NCBI GenBank assembly: GCA_000716465.1
Contig: JNWL01000013.1
Span: 124,001 to 188,000 of the forward strand
Length of the DNA stretch: 64,000 nucleotides
Reading direction: 5' to 3'
DNA from: Streptomyces bikiniensis
Lineage (GTDB): Bacteria > Actinomycetota > Actinomycetes > Streptomycetales > Streptomycetaceae
The position numbers and the translations under genes were made by a program. Shown here piece after piece: positions 1-8,177 of the stretch. The notes beneath the pieces are model-generated. The model searched no databases, was not told where the DNA came from, and saw nothing but the letters and a program-made list of their open reading frames with translations. The first letter of the stretch is position 1; each line of letters opens with the position of its first letter.

Positions 1-545
1 GTACGGCCTTCGACGCGGCGGGCGGCTTCGCCACCGGCATCGGCCGGGACGGCGACCGGCGGCCCCTGGGCGGCGAGGAGACCGAGCTGTGCATCCGGCT
101 CTCCAGGGCGCTGCCCGGGGCGGTCCTGCTCATGGACGACCGGGCGGTCGTCCACCACAAGGTGCCCGCAGCCCGCGAGCGCTTCGACTACTTCCGCACC
201 CGCGTGTACGCCGAAGGGCTCTCCAAGGCGCTCGTCGCGCAGAGCGTCGGCGCGCAGAAGGGCCTGGAGTCCGAACGGCGCTACACCACCCGGGTGCTGC
301 CCGCCGGCGTCCTGCGCGGGGTGGGCGACGCGCTGCGCGGCCGCTCCGGCGGCGCGGGCCGCGCCGGGGCCATCGTCACCGGGGTCGCCCTCGCGGCCGG
401 CGGCTACGCCCTCGGCCGGCTCCGGGCCCGCCGCTCCGGCACCACCTTCTCCTGGGGGCCGATCGAGCGCGCCGACGGGCCGACCGCCCCGCGCGCCGGG
501 GACGGGGCCGCCACGAGCGGAGCCGCCGGGGGAGCGGCCGCGTGA
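1..545 (+). CDS. Glycosyltransferase family 2, C-terminal part (5' end outside window)
   Basis: The reading frame is open from base 3, so only the end of the gene is visible. The first visible residues carry GGFATGIGRD and then GGEETELCIRL, the acidic EED-type motif and downstream helix of GT-A family 2 enzymes, which coordinate the metal and position the acceptor. After about residue 110 comes a hydrophobic stretch (AGAIVTGVALAAGGYAL) that may be a membrane segment, and then a Gly/Ala-rich tail. The stop overlaps the next gene's GTG by 4 bases, so the two are translationally coupled; a polysaccharide deacetylase partner suggests cell-envelope glycan or exopolysaccharide work. The sugar substrate cannot be told. 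Confidence 0.75.
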   Translation, partial: TAFDAAGGFATGIGRDGDRRPLGGEETELCIRLSRALPGAVLLMDDRAVVHHKVPAARERFDYFRTRVYAEGLSKALVAQSVGAQKGLESERRYTTRVLPAGVLRGVGDALRGRSGGAGRAGAIVTGVALAAGGYALGRLRARRSGTTFSWGPIERADGPTAPRAGDGAATSGAAGGAAA

Positions 546-1348
546 CCGGGACAACGGCCGGTGCCGGCCCCGTGCCCATCCTCATGTACCACGCCGTCGA
601 CCGGGACCCGGCCCCCGCCGTCCTCGGGCTCTCCGTGACGCCCGAGGCGTTCGCCGCGCAGATGGCGGTGGTCGCCGAGCGGGGGTTCACGCCGCTGACC
701 ACCGCCGGGCTCGCCGCCGCCTGGCGGGACGGGGCGCCGCTGCCCGCCCGGCCGCTGCTCATCACCTTCGACGACGGCTACGAGGGCGTGCACCGGCACG
801 CCCTGCCGGTCCTCGCGAAGCACTCCTTCGCGAGCACCGTCTTCGTCTCGACCGGCTGGCTGCGCGGCAGGCACGACGAGGGCGGCGCGCCCGACACCAT
901 GCTCGACTGGGCGCAGGTGCGCGAACTGGCCGACGCCGGGGCGGAGATCGGCGGCCACAGCCACAGCCACCCGCAGCTCGACCAGCTCGACGCGGCACGG
1001 CTCCGGTTCGAGACGCTGCGCTGCCGGGAGGTCGTCGGCGAGGAGCTGGGCACCGCCCCCGTCTCCTTCGCCCACCCGTACGGGTACTCCAGCCGGCGGG
1101 TCCGCCGGGCGGTCCGGGAGGCCGGGTTCGCCCAGGCGCTCGCCGTCGGCAACGCGCTCGCCCGCCGCCGCCAGGGGCCGTACGCCCTGGAACGGGTGAC
1201 CGTGCGCCGCTCCACCGGCACCGAGGAGTTCGTCCGGCTGATCGAGGGCCGCGCGATCGCGCGGAACTTCGCGGCCGACCGGGCCATGACGAAGGGGTAC
1301 GCGCTCGCCCGGCGCGCCCGGGGCGCGCTGCGGGGCCACTGGATCTGA
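542..1348 (+). CDS. Polysaccharide deacetylase (NodB domain)
   Basis: A 268-residue protein starting at the GTG that overlaps the upstream stop (GTGA). The NodB fold is recognisable: LITFDDGYE at residues 73-81 carries the catalytic base and metal-binding Asp pair, GGHSHSHPQL around residues 137-146 carries the histidine metal ligands, and SFAHPYGY is the third conserved motif. Family members remove N-acetyl groups from chitin-like or peptidoglycan sugars. There is no obvious signal peptide, so it may act on a cytoplasmic lipid-linked or nascent glycan made with the preceding glycosyltransferase. A read from the upstream in-frame ATG at 89 would run inside the glycosyltransferase and is rejected. 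Confidence 0.85.
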   Translation: MTGTTAGAGPVPILMYHAVDRDPAPAVLGLSVTPEAFAAQMAVVAERGFTPLTTAGLAAAWRDGAPLPARPLLITFDDGYEGVHRHALPVLAKHSFASTVFVSTGWLRGRHDEGGAPDTMLDWAQVRELADAGAEIGGHSHSHPQLDQLDAARLRFETLRCREVVGEELGTAPVSFAHPYGYSSRRVRRAVREAGFAQALAVGNALARRRQGPYALERVTVRRSTGTEEFVRLIEGRAIARNFAADRAMTKGYALARRARGALRGHWI

Positions 1349-1430
1349 CGTACCGCCACTCCGGCGACCGGGGGCGCGCCCCGCCCAAAAGACGGTGCGC
1401 CGCGCACCCGGTTGCCGGATCATGGGCGCC

Positions 1431-2540
1431 ATGGCTGACACCCCACCGGCACCGTCCGCACCGCAGCGGTCGCTGCCGATCCGGCTCAACCTCGACGACA
1501 GCGACTCGCCGTCGGACGTCGTCGACGCGCTGTTCCTCGGCCGCTTCGCGACCGGCGAGCAGCCCCACGCGCACAGCACCACCCTGGACCGGGTCAAGCC
1601 GGAGGCGACGCTGCTCCCGGCGGGCGCGCGCGTGCTGCGGGCCTCGAAGGACGACGACCGCAGCGCCCTGCTCGCCGAGGGCGAGGGCTGGACGCTCCTG
1701 GTCTCCCGCTGGAACCGGGGCGCGGACGTCACCGTGACGGCCACGGACGAGGAGCTGGCGAAGCGGATCCTCGGCGAGGCCACGGACGGGGCGAAGGACG
1801 AGCCGGAGCCGCAGCCCGAGAACGTGACGATGGGCTTCTGGCACATGTCGCCCCGGCGCGGCCCGCACCGCACCACCCGGCAGATCAGCGCCGGGACGTG
1901 GGAGGAGGTCCGGCCCCACTACGCGGCGCCGGTGGCCGAGTCCATGGACCGGCTGATGAAGGTGACGCCCGACTCCGTCGCGGGCCGCCTCCTGCTGCTG
2001 CACGGGCCGCCGGGCACCGGCAAGACGTCCGCGCTGCGGACCCTGGCGCGGTCCTGGCGGGACTGGTGCCAGGTGGACTGCGTGCTCGACCCGGAGCGGC
2101 TCTTCAACGACGTCGGCTATCTGATGGACATCGCCATCGGGGAGGACGAGGGCACGGCGAAGGGCCGCTGGCGGCTGCTGCTCCTGGAGGACTGCGACGA
2201 GCTGATCCGGGGCGAGGCGAAGCACACCGCGGGCCAGGCCCTGTCCCGGCTGCTCAACCTGACGGACGGGCTGCTCGGGCAGGGGCGGAACGTCCTGGTC
2301 GGGGTCACCACCAACGAGGACCTGGAGCGGCTGCATCCGGCCGTGGTCCGGCCGGGCCGCTGCCTGGCCCGCATCGAGGTGGGGCCGCTGAGCCGGGCCG
2401 AGTCGGTGGCGTGGCTCGGGCGCGAGGAGGGCGTGCCGCGCGAGGGCGCGACGCTGGCGGAGCTGTTCGCGCTCCGCCGAGGCACGCCCCCGGCGGACCT
2501 CCCGGAGCCCCGCGCGGCGGGGGCGGGGCTGTACCTGTAG
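1431..2540 (+). CDS. AAA family ATPase with N-terminal DUF5925-like region
   Basis: A 369-residue protein from the ATG at 1431; an upstream ATG at 1422 is the alternative. The N-terminal ~150 residues, rich in Asp and Glu, resemble the DUF5925 region that accompanies this ATPase type in actinomycetes. The ATPase core has Walker A GPPGTGKT near residues 190-198 and a Walker B-like run LLLLEDCDEL about 50 residues later, followed by a sensor-1-like TTNE and an RPGR motif. These are hallmarks of classical AAA proteins related to FtsH and spastin modules. It is monocistronic and the substrate is unknown; a chaperone-like or remodelling role is inference. Confidence 0.75.
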   Translation: MADTPPAPSAPQRSLPIRLNLDDSDSPSDVVDALFLGRFATGEQPHAHSTTLDRVKPEATLLPAGARVLRASKDDDRSALLAEGEGWTLLVSRWNRGADVTVTATDEELAKRILGEATDGAKDEPEPQPENVTMGFWHMSPRRGPHRTTRQISAGTWEEVRPHYAAPVAESMDRLMKVTPDSVAGRLLLLHGPPGTGKTSALRTLARSWRDWCQVDCVLDPERLFNDVGYLMDIAIGEDEGTAKGRWRLLLLEDCDELIRGEAKHTAGQALSRLLNLTDGLLGQGRNVLVGVTTNEDLERLHPAVVRPGRCLARIEVGPLSRAESVAWLGREEGVPREGATLAELFALRRGTPPADLPEPRAAGAGLYL

Positions 2541-2543
2541 GGG

Positions 2544-2918
2544 TCAGTCGTCGTACGCGGCCCGCAGGGCCTCGTTCATCGCCGCCTCGGCGGCCTCGCG
2601 GCTGAGGCCGAGGCGGCGGGTCTCCTCGGCGTACTGGGCGGCGGCGCTGGCGGCCCGGCGGCTGGCCGCGTCCCCCGCGGCGGCGACGAAGGTCCCGTGG
2701 CGCCCGCGCGTCTCGACGACCCCGTCCGCCTCAAGGGCCTTGTACGCCTTGGCGACCGTGTTCGCTGCGAGCCCCAGCTGCTCCGCGAGTCCCCGTACCG
2801 TCGGCAGTTTGTAGCCGACCGGCAGTCCGCCCGACCGGGCCCGCTCCGAGATCTGGGCACGCAGTTGTTCGTAGGGAGCGGTGGTGGATTCGTGGTCCAC
2901 GACGATGGTGAGTGTCAC
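2544..2918 (-). CDS. Short GntR-family (YtrA-type) transcriptional regulator
   Basis: A 124-residue protein. I start it at the GTG at 2918 (VTLTIVVDHES), because the upstream extension is Pro/Arg-rich noise that overlaps the next gene's leader. Residues ~15-80 are a GntR winged helix: YEQLRAQI, LPTVRGLAEQLGLAANTVAKAYKALE, and the wing GRHGTFV. The C-terminal region is only ~45 residues, typical of the YtrA subfamily, which lacks a large effector domain and often controls ABC exporters; no ABC exporter lies next to it here. It is divergent from the acetyltransferase at 2992, with 73 bases between the starts, so it may control that gene. Confidence 0.85.
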   Translation of the reverse strand: MTLTIVVDHESTTAPYEQLRAQISERARSGGLPVGYKLPTVRGLAEQLGLAANTVAKAYKALEADGVVETRGRHGTFVAAAGDAASRRAASAAAQYAEETRRLGLSREAAEAAMNEALRAAYDD

Positions 2919-2991
2919 CCGCCGATTCTGCCCCCACCCCACCGGAAAAGGGGAGGCGGCGGTGCGTCCTCTGCCCGTAGCGTGCGCCCAC

Positions 2992-3915
2992 ATGACTCTG
3001 ATCGTCCGTTACGTGCGGGACGGGGACGCCGAGGGCTTCGCCCGGGTCCGCCGTGCCGCGCTCCCCTTCATGCTCGCGACCGCCGAACAGCTCGTGTTCG
3101 ACTGGGCGCACGCCCACCCCGACAGCCACGCGCGCCCGCTCGTGGCCGTGGACGGGGACGGAGAGGTCGTCGGCACCGTCCAGCTGCGGATCGCCCACGA
3201 CTCCCCGGAACCGGGCATCGGCTCCCTCAACGTGTACGTGGACCCCGCCCACCAGGGGCGCGGCGCGGGGACGCTGCTGCTGCGCGCCGCCGAGGAGCAC
3301 CTGGCCGCGCACGGCGCGCGCACCCTCTACAGCTGGGTCCTGGACGCGCCGGAGCACCGGGCCTGGGCGGAACGGCGGGGGTACTCCCCCAGCCGGTCGG
3401 CCCACTTCCTCCGGCTCGACCTGGCACGGGCCGGGCTGCCGCCCCTCCAGGCGCCGCCCGCCGGTGTCGAGCTGCTGACGGCCGAGGACTTCGCGGCCGA
3501 TCCGCGGCCGCTGTTCGAGCTGGACGCGGTGACGACCGCGGACGAGCCGGGCGACGTGACGGTCGAGCTGGACGACTACGCGCACTGGCGGGAGACCACC
3601 TGGGAGCACCCCCTCCTCGACCGGTCGCTGACGACGGTGGCGGTGGTGGACGGGGTGCCGGCCGCGTTCAGCGTGGCGCAGACGGACGGTCTCGGCCAGT
3701 ACCACACGGGGATGACGGGCACGGCGCCGGCCTTCCGGGGCCGGGGGCTCGCCAAGCTGGTGAAGAACGCGTCGCTGCACCGGGCCCGGGAGGCGGGCTG
3801 TACGGAGGCGTTCACGGGGAACGACGCCGGCAACGGGCCGATGCTGGCGATCAACGCGTGGTTCGGCTACGAGATCGCGGCGACGGAGGTGCGGCATGTC
3901 CGGACGCTCGGTTGA
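2992..3915 (+). CDS. Double-domain GNAT acetyltransferase
   Basis: 307 residues from the ATG at 2992. Two GNAT folds lie in tandem. The N-terminal one has NVYVDPAHQGRGAGTLLL, the acetyl-CoA pyrophosphate loop with the Q/R-x-x-G-x-G/A signature. The C-terminal one has GTAPAFRGRGLAKLVK followed by GNDAGNGPMLAINAWFGYE, the typical N-x-x-M-x-x-x-N end of GNAT motif B. Tandem GNAT proteins of this size occur in streptomycetes, including the mycothiol synthase relatives, but nothing here points to a particular acceptor. Its stop lies 20 bases inside the DUF402 gene, so they are cotranscribed. Confidence 0.8.
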   Translation: MTLIVRYVRDGDAEGFARVRRAALPFMLATAEQLVFDWAHAHPDSHARPLVAVDGDGEVVGTVQLRIAHDSPEPGIGSLNVYVDPAHQGRGAGTLLLRAAEEHLAAHGARTLYSWVLDAPEHRAWAERRGYSPSRSAHFLRLDLARAGLPPLQAPPAGVELLTAEDFAADPRPLFELDAVTTADEPGDVTVELDDYAHWRETTWEHPLLDRSLTTVAVVDGVPAAFSVAQTDGLGQYHTGMTGTAPAFRGRGLAKLVKNASLHRAREAGCTEAFTGNDAGNGPMLAINAWFGYEIAATEVRHVRTLG

Positions 3916-4384
3916 GGTCACCCTGACGAAGGCGGGCCGGACGAAGATCCGCTACCCGGCCGAGGTGCTCGTGGAGGGGCCCGGCCGGCTCTCGGTGCGC
4001 GCGCCGTGGGCGGCCGAGGGGGTGCGGGACTTCGGCTTCGTGCGGTTCGAGCCGGGCGACGTGTTCGTGGAGCACTACTGGCGGGGCCGCTGGTTCACGG
4101 TCAAGGAGGTGCGGTCCGGCGACGGCGTCCTCAAGGGCTGGTACTGCGACGTCACCCGGCCGCCGGTGATCGGCGGCTCCGGGGTGGTGGTCGAGGACCT
4201 GGACCTGGACCTGTGGGTGTCGGCGGACGGCAGCGAGGTGCTGCGGCTCGACGAGGACGAGTTCGCGGCGAGCGGCCTCGCCGCCTCCGATCCGGAGGCG
4301 GCGGACCGGGCCGTGGCCGCCCTCGACGAGCTCGAGGCACTCGGCCGCTCCGGTCTGGTCGGCCTGCTGGGCGGGTCCCGGTAG
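3896..4384 (+). CDS. DUF402 domain protein (FomD-like phosphohydrolase family)
   Basis: 162 residues starting at the ATG inside the end of the acetyltransferase gene. The DUF402 signature is visible: the aromatic WFTVKEVRS strand, GWYCDVTRPP around residues 82-91, and LDLDLWVSADGSEVLRLDEDEFE-like acidic residues, which in characterised relatives such as FomD and staphylococcal Sa1684 bind divalent metal for nucleoside di- or triphosphate hydrolysis. The C-terminal 45 residues are an Ala/Glu-rich helix. The DUF402 fold is secure; the physiological substrate is not known. Confidence 0.8.
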   Translation: MSGRSVEVTLTKAGRTKIRYPAEVLVEGPGRLSVRAPWAAEGVRDFGFVRFEPGDVFVEHYWRGRWFTVKEVRSGDGVLKGWYCDVTRPPVIGGSGVVVEDLDLDLWVSADGSEVLRLDEDEFAASGLAASDPEAADRAVAALDELEALGRSGLVGLLGGSR

Positions 4385-4393
4385 GGAGGCGCG

Positions 4394-4918
4394 TCAGCGC
4401 AGCTCGACGTCCGTCTTCTCGGTGGCGAGGAAGCGGGGCAGCGGCAGGCCGGTCCCGCTGAGCTGCATGAGGGTGGCCTCCACGCGGGCGGCGCCGCGGA
4501 CGTAGGCGGGGTCCTTCACCACGGAGCTGTTGGTCCAGGTGTGGAGGTGCCCGTCGCAGACGGCACGGGTGCCGCCGATGCCGGTGGAGCGGTCCCCCTG
4601 GACGAGGGTGGAGCCGACGAAGACGGGGCCCGCGCTGTCGTCGAGGCACCGGTAGCTGCCGGAGAGGGTGACGGTGCTGTCGTCGGCGACGGTTCCGTAC
4701 GCGTCGACGAAGAGGCCGTTGGTGAAGTGGCCGTCGCGGAGGCGACCGTCGGTGAGGAGGCCGTTGGTGAAGCGGCCGTCATGGAGGTGACCGTCGCGGA
4801 GGTGGCTTCCGGCGGGCCGGTCGATGGTGTGGTGGCCGTCGGCCCCTCCCGCGTGGGCGAGAGGGGCGACGGCGGCGGTGAGCAGGGCGGCTGCGGCGAG
4901 AACGAGCCGGACGCGCAT
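4394..4918 (-). CDS. Secreted protein with pentapeptide-like repeats (DUF6299-like)
   Basis: 174 residues from the ATG at 4918 (MRVRLVLAAAALL), which opens a clear Sec signal peptide ending near AHAGG. Residues ~40-75 are seven consecutive five-residue units of the pattern D/N-G-[HRL]-[LF]-[RHT], encoded by 15-base imperfect DNA repeats at about 4700-4810. The C-terminal part (AYGTVADDSTVTLSGSYRC ... CDGHLHTW) contains two cysteines and resembles the DUF6299 type of small secreted actinomycete proteins. It converges with the DUF402 gene only 9 bases away. The function is unknown. Confidence 0.65.
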   Translation of the reverse strand: MRVRLVLAAAALLTAAVAPLAHAGGADGHHTIDRPAGSHLRDGHLHDGRFTNGLLTDGRLRDGHFTNGLFVDAYGTVADDSTVTLSGSYRCLDDSAGPVFVGSTLVQGDRSTGIGGTRAVCDGHLHTWTNSSVVKDPAYVRGAARVEATLMQLSGTGLPLPRFLATEKTDVELR

Positions 4919-4992
4919 GGGGGGTCCCTTCGGGGTGGGGGATGGTACTGCCCGCCAGGGATACCCGGATCCGGCCGTCGAATGGCCGAAGT

Positions 4993-6498
4993 TCATCCCT
5001 TCGGTGGGGCGGGGTCCTCACGCCGGGTGACCGCCCGCCGCAGGAGCGGCCAGGCGAGCAGGAGGACGACGACCGCGTACACGGTGATCGAGAACGGGGT
5101 GTTCACGAGCCCGGCCGGGGAGCCGTCGCTGATCTGGAGGGCGCGGCGCAGCTGCTGTTCGGCGGCCGGGCCGAGGATGACGCCGATGACGGCGGGCAGC
5201 ACCGGCAGGCCGTAGCGGCGCATTCCCAGGCCGATCAGGCCGATGACGAGCAGGACGACCAGGTCGAGCGCCTCGCCGCCGACCGCGTACGCGCCGACGG
5301 CGGCGAAGAAGAGGATGCCGGCGTAGAGGTACGGGCGGGGGATGCGCAGCAGCTTGGCCCAGACGGGGGCGAGCGGCAGGTTGAGCGCGAGCAGGAGCAC
5401 CATGCCGACGAAGAGCGAGGCGATCAGGCCCCACACGAGCTCGGGCTCCCGCTCGAAGAGCAGCGGGCCGGGCTGGATGCCGTACTGCTGGAACGCGGCC
5501 AGCATCACGGCGGCGACGGCGGTCGTGGGCAGGCCGAGGGTCAGCATGGAGACGAGCGTGCCGGCGGCGGAGGCGGAGGCCGCCGCCTCGGGCCCGGCGA
5601 CGCCTTCGACGGCGCCCTTGCCGAACTGCTCCCCGTGCTTCGAGAGGCGCTTCTCGGTGACGTACGAGAGGAAGGTCGGGATCTCGGCGCCGCCGGCCGG
5701 GATGGCGCCGAAGGGGAAGCCGATGAACGGGCCGCGCAGCCAGGGCTTCCAGGTGCGCTTCACGTCCTCCCGGCCCAGCCAGGGGCGGCCGACCGGGATG
5801 GCCTCGCCCGCCGTGCGGCGCAGGTGCGCGGCGACCCACAGGGCCTCGCCGATGGCGAAGAGGCCGACCGCGACGATGACGACGTCGACGCCGTCGGCGA
5901 GCTGGAGCGAGCCGAAGGTGAGGCGCTGCTGCCCGGTCATCGCGTCCAGGCCGACCAGGCCGATGGTGAGGCCGACGAGCAGGGAGGCGAGGCCGCGGAC
6001 GCGGGAGGAGCCGAGGACGGAGGTCACCGCGATGAAGGCGAGGACCATGAGGGCCAGGTAGTCGGGGGCGCCGATGTCGACGGCGAGCGCGGCGACGGTC
6101 GGGGCGAGGACGACGAGCAGGATCGTGCCGATCATGCCGCCGGCGAAGTGACCGACGGCCGCGGCGGCGAGGGCCTGCGCACCGCGCCCTGCCTTGGCCA
6201 TCGGGTTGCCCTCGATGGCGGCGACGACCGCCGCGCTCTCGCCGGGGGTGTTGAGCAGGATGGAGGTGGTGGAGCCGCCGAACATGGCCCCGTAGTAGAT
6301 GCCGGCGAACATGATGAAGGCGCCGGTCGGGTCGAGTCCGTAGGTCACCGGGAGCAGCAGGGCGACGGCCATGGCGGGGCCGATGCCGGGCAGGACGCCG
6401 ATGGCGGTGCCGAGGAGCACGCCGAGGGCGGCCCAGAGCAGGTTCACCGGGGTGAGGGCGGTCCCGAAGCCGTCGATGAGGGAGTTCAGGGAATCCAC
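4993..6498 (-). CDS. tctA: Tripartite tricarboxylate transporter large permease TctA
   Basis: 501 residues, the usual TctA size, beginning with GTG at 6498. The conserved TctA signatures are present: [17 protein letters not shown] near residue 35, [25 protein letters not shown] near 65-90 and a second copy-like [15 protein letters not shown] near 275, with about 12 predicted membrane helices. The protein is the cation-coupled translocator of the TTT family, which works with a periplasmic-type binding protein and the small subunit TctB to import citrate or other tricarboxylates. It is the last gene of a tctC-tctB-tctA unit, 3 bases after tctB. The actual substrate is unproven. Confidence 0.93.
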   Translation of the reverse strand: MDSLNSLIDGFGTALTPVNLLWAALGVLLGTAIGVLPGIGPAMAVALLLPVTYGLDPTGAFIMFAGIYYGAMFGGSTTSILLNTPGESAAVVAAIEGNPMAKAGRGAQALAAAAVGHFAGGMIGTILLVVLAPTVAALAVDIGAPDYLALMVLAFIAVTSVLGSSRVRGLASLLVGLTIGLVGLDAMTGQQRLTFGSLQLADGVDVVIVAVGLFAIGEALWVAAHLRRTAGEAIPVGRPWLGREDVKRTWKPWLRGPFIGFPFGAIPAGGAEIPTFLSYVTEKRLSKHGEQFGKGAVEGVAGPEAAASASAAGTLVSMLTLGLPTTAVAAVMLAAFQQYGIQPGPLLFEREPELVWGLIASLFVGMVLLLALNLPLAPVWAKLLRIPRPYLYAGILFFAAVGAYAVGGEALDLVVLLVIGLIGLGMRRYGLPVLPAVIGVILGPAAEQQLRRALQISDGSPAGLVNTPFSITVYAVVVLLLAWPLLRRAVTRREDPAPPKG

Positions 6499-6501
6499 GG
6501 G

Positions 6502-7062
6502 TCAGATCACTCCCATCAGGGGGCCGCCGGGCAGCGGGACGCCGAGCAGCTTGTCGAAGACGGCGTAGGTGAGGAGCGACAGGCCGGCCGCGATCAGCGG
6601 GTCGCGGTGGAGGTGGCGGCTGCCGAGGGCGTGGGCCGCTCCCCAGAAGAGGAGGGCGCCGGCGACGGGGAAGCCGACGGGGCCGATGAGGACGGCGAAG
6701 CCGAGGAAGACGCCGGCCAGGAGCAGGACGGTGCGCCAGTCGGCGGGTTCGGTCAGGTCGACGTCCTCGCCGCCCTCGGCCTCGCCCCGGCCGCCGCGCA
6801 GGACGTCGACGGTGAGGAGGACGGAGACGGCGAGGAGGCCGCAGCCGACGACGAGGGGGACGGTCGCGGGGCCGACCGGGCCGCGTCCGGTGACGGTGTC
6901 GTCGAGGGTGAGGGCGTCGGTGAGGACGAGGACGCCGAGGAGGAAGAGGAGGGCTCCGACGCCGAGTTCGGAGCGTCCGCGCAGCCAGGCGGGGACCGCC
7001 GGCTTCCTGAGAACGGTCGGCTTCCTGGGAGCGGTCGGCTTCCTGGGGGCGGTCGGCTTCAC
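6502..7062 (-). CDS. tctB: Tripartite tricarboxylate transporter small subunit TctB
   Basis: 186 residues from the GTG at 7062, which overlaps the tctC stop by 4 bases (GTGA); the longer open frame upstream would overlap tctC and is not used. The N-terminus is odd: a repeated KPTAPRKPTAPRKP stretch coded by a 21-base DNA unit repeated about three times (6999-7060), placing a basic Pro-rich cytoplasmic tail before four hydrophobic segments (GVGALLFLLGVLVLTDAL, VPLVVGCGLLAVSVLL, TVLLLAGVFLGFAVLIG and the last ~35 residues). TctB stabilises TctA in the membrane complex. Position and topology make the call safe despite the family's low sequence conservation. Confidence 0.88.
   Translation of the reverse strand: MKPTAPRKPTAPRKPTVLRKPAVPAWLRGRSELGVGALLFLLGVLVLTDALTLDDTVTGRGPVGPATVPLVVGCGLLAVSVLLTVDVLRGGRGEAEGGEDVDLTEPADWRTVLLLAGVFLGFAVLIGPVGFPVAGALLFWGAAHALGSRHLHRDPLIAAGLSLLTYAVFDKLLGVPLPGGPLMGVI
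6999..7060 (-). repeat. 21-bp tandem repeat at the 5' end of tctB
   Basis: A 21-base unit containing CGGCTTCCTG (plus strand) is present about three times with small differences, coding the PRKPT repeat right after the tctB start codon. A change in copy number would lengthen or shorten the tail by seven residues without a frameshift. Confidence 0.7.
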
Positions 7063-8042
7063 AGTCCCAGCTCCTTCAGGACGGAGGCGACGCGCCGGTC
7101 CTGCTCGGCGAGGAAGTCGCCGAAGCGCTCGCCGGGCAGGAAGGCGTCGTCCCAGCCGTGGGTCTTCATCGACTCGCGCCACTGCGGGGAGCCGTGCAGG
7201 GCGGTGACGAGGGCGACGAGCTTGTCGCGCTCGGCGTCGGAGAGGCCGGGCGGAGCGACGATGCCGCGCCAGTTGGTGAACTCGGTGTCGAGTCCGGCCT
7301 CGCGGAGGGTGGGGGCGTCGAGGCCGGGGACGCGCTTCGGGCCGGTGACGGCGAGGAGGCGCAGTTCGCCGGCCTCGATCTGGTCGAGGTACTCGCCGAC
7401 GCCGGAGACGCCGAAGGCGACCTTGTTCCCGAGGATGGAGGCGAGGAGTTCGCCACCGCCGTCGAAGGGGACGTAGTTGACGTCCTTGGGGGCGATGCCT
7501 GCGGCGCGGGCCATCAGCATGGGGGCGAGGTGGTCGGGTCCGCCGGGCGAGGAGCCGCCGCCGACGGGCAGCTTGCCGGGGGCCTTCTTCCAGGCCGCGA
7601 GGAGGTCCCGGATCGTCTTGTACGGGGAGTCCTTGGCGACCACGACGATGTCCTGCTCCTCGGTGAGCCGGGCGATCGGGGTGGTGTCGGTGAGGGTGCT
7701 CGGGGTCTTGTTGGTGTGGACGGCGCCGACGACGCCGAGGCCCATGGACATGGCGAGGCGTCCGTTGCCGCGTTCGCCGACGAGCCGGGTGAGGCCGACG
7801 GTGCCGCCGGCGCCGGGCAGGTTGAAGACCTCGACGTCGCCGGTGAGTCCGGCTTCCTCGGCGTTCTTGGCGGCGGTGCGGGCGGTGATGTCGTAGCCGC
7901 CGCCGGGGGTGTTGGGGACCATCAGGCGCAGGCCGGGGATCCGGGTGCCGGTGTCGGAGCCGCTGCCCGGGCTGAGCAGCGGCGGACCCACCAGCACGAG
8001 CAGCGCCGCTCCGAGGAGGGCGAAGGGGGTGCGCAACCGCAC
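7059..8042 (-). CDS. tctC: Tripartite tricarboxylate transporter substrate-binding protein TctC
   Basis: 327 residues with GTG start at 8042 (VRLRTPFALLG), preceded by a GAGAGG ribosome-binding sequence. The first ~28 residues are a Sec signal or anchor without a lipobox cysteine. The TTT binding-protein fold shows in LMVPNTPGGGYDITAR (residues ~40-55, the carboxylate-binding loop), EVFNLPGAGGTVGL, and VGGGSSPGGPDHLAPM. It captures the carboxylate outside the membrane and delivers it to TctAB. It is the first gene of the operon and is divergent from the CitB-type response regulator at 8178, which is the usual regulator type for such transporters. Confidence 0.92.
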   Translation of the reverse strand: MRLRTPFALLGAALLVLVGPPLLSPGSGSDTGTRIPGLRLMVPNTPGGGYDITARTAAKNAEEAGLTGDVEVFNLPGAGGTVGLTRLVGERGNGRLAMSMGLGVVGAVHTNKTPSTLTDTTPIARLTEEQDIVVVAKDSPYKTIRDLLAAWKKAPGKLPVGGGSSPGGPDHLAPMLMARAAGIAPKDVNYVPFDGGGELLASILGNKVAFGVSGVGEYLDQIEAGELRLLAVTGPKRVPGLDAPTLREAGLDTEFTNWRGIVAPPGLSDAERDKLVALVTALHGSPQWRESMKTHGWDDAFLPGERFGDFLAEQDRRVASVLKELGL

Positions 8043-8139
8043 GTGTGGCCGCCTCTCAGGTAGGAGGGAAAGGGGGTGTGAGGTGGCCCACATGTTGCCC
8101 GCGCGTTAAGAAGCTGTCTCTCTTCCGCAACCAACGGAC

Positions 8140-8169
8140 GTTGTGGTCGTTGTGGTCGGGACCTAGCGT
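8140..8169 (+). promoter_or_regulatory. Candidate promoter of the response regulator, leaderless, with GTTGTGGTC tandem repeat
   Basis: TTGTGG (8141-8146), 17 bases, then TAGCGT (8164-8169) reads as a housekeeping-type promoter. The GTG start lies only 9 bases after the -10 box, so the transcript would be leaderless or nearly so. The -35 region is part of a tandem GTTGTGGTC repeat (8140-8148, 8149-8157), a possible binding site for the regulator itself. Confidence 0.5.
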
Positions 8170-8177
8170 GGGTCGGC

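Noticed and set aside
4942..7476. 844-residue plus-strand open frame over tctA-tctB
   Set aside because: It is antisense to clear membrane-protein genes, is made of Asp/Glu/Gly/Arg runs and has no domain; an effect of GC-rich third positions.
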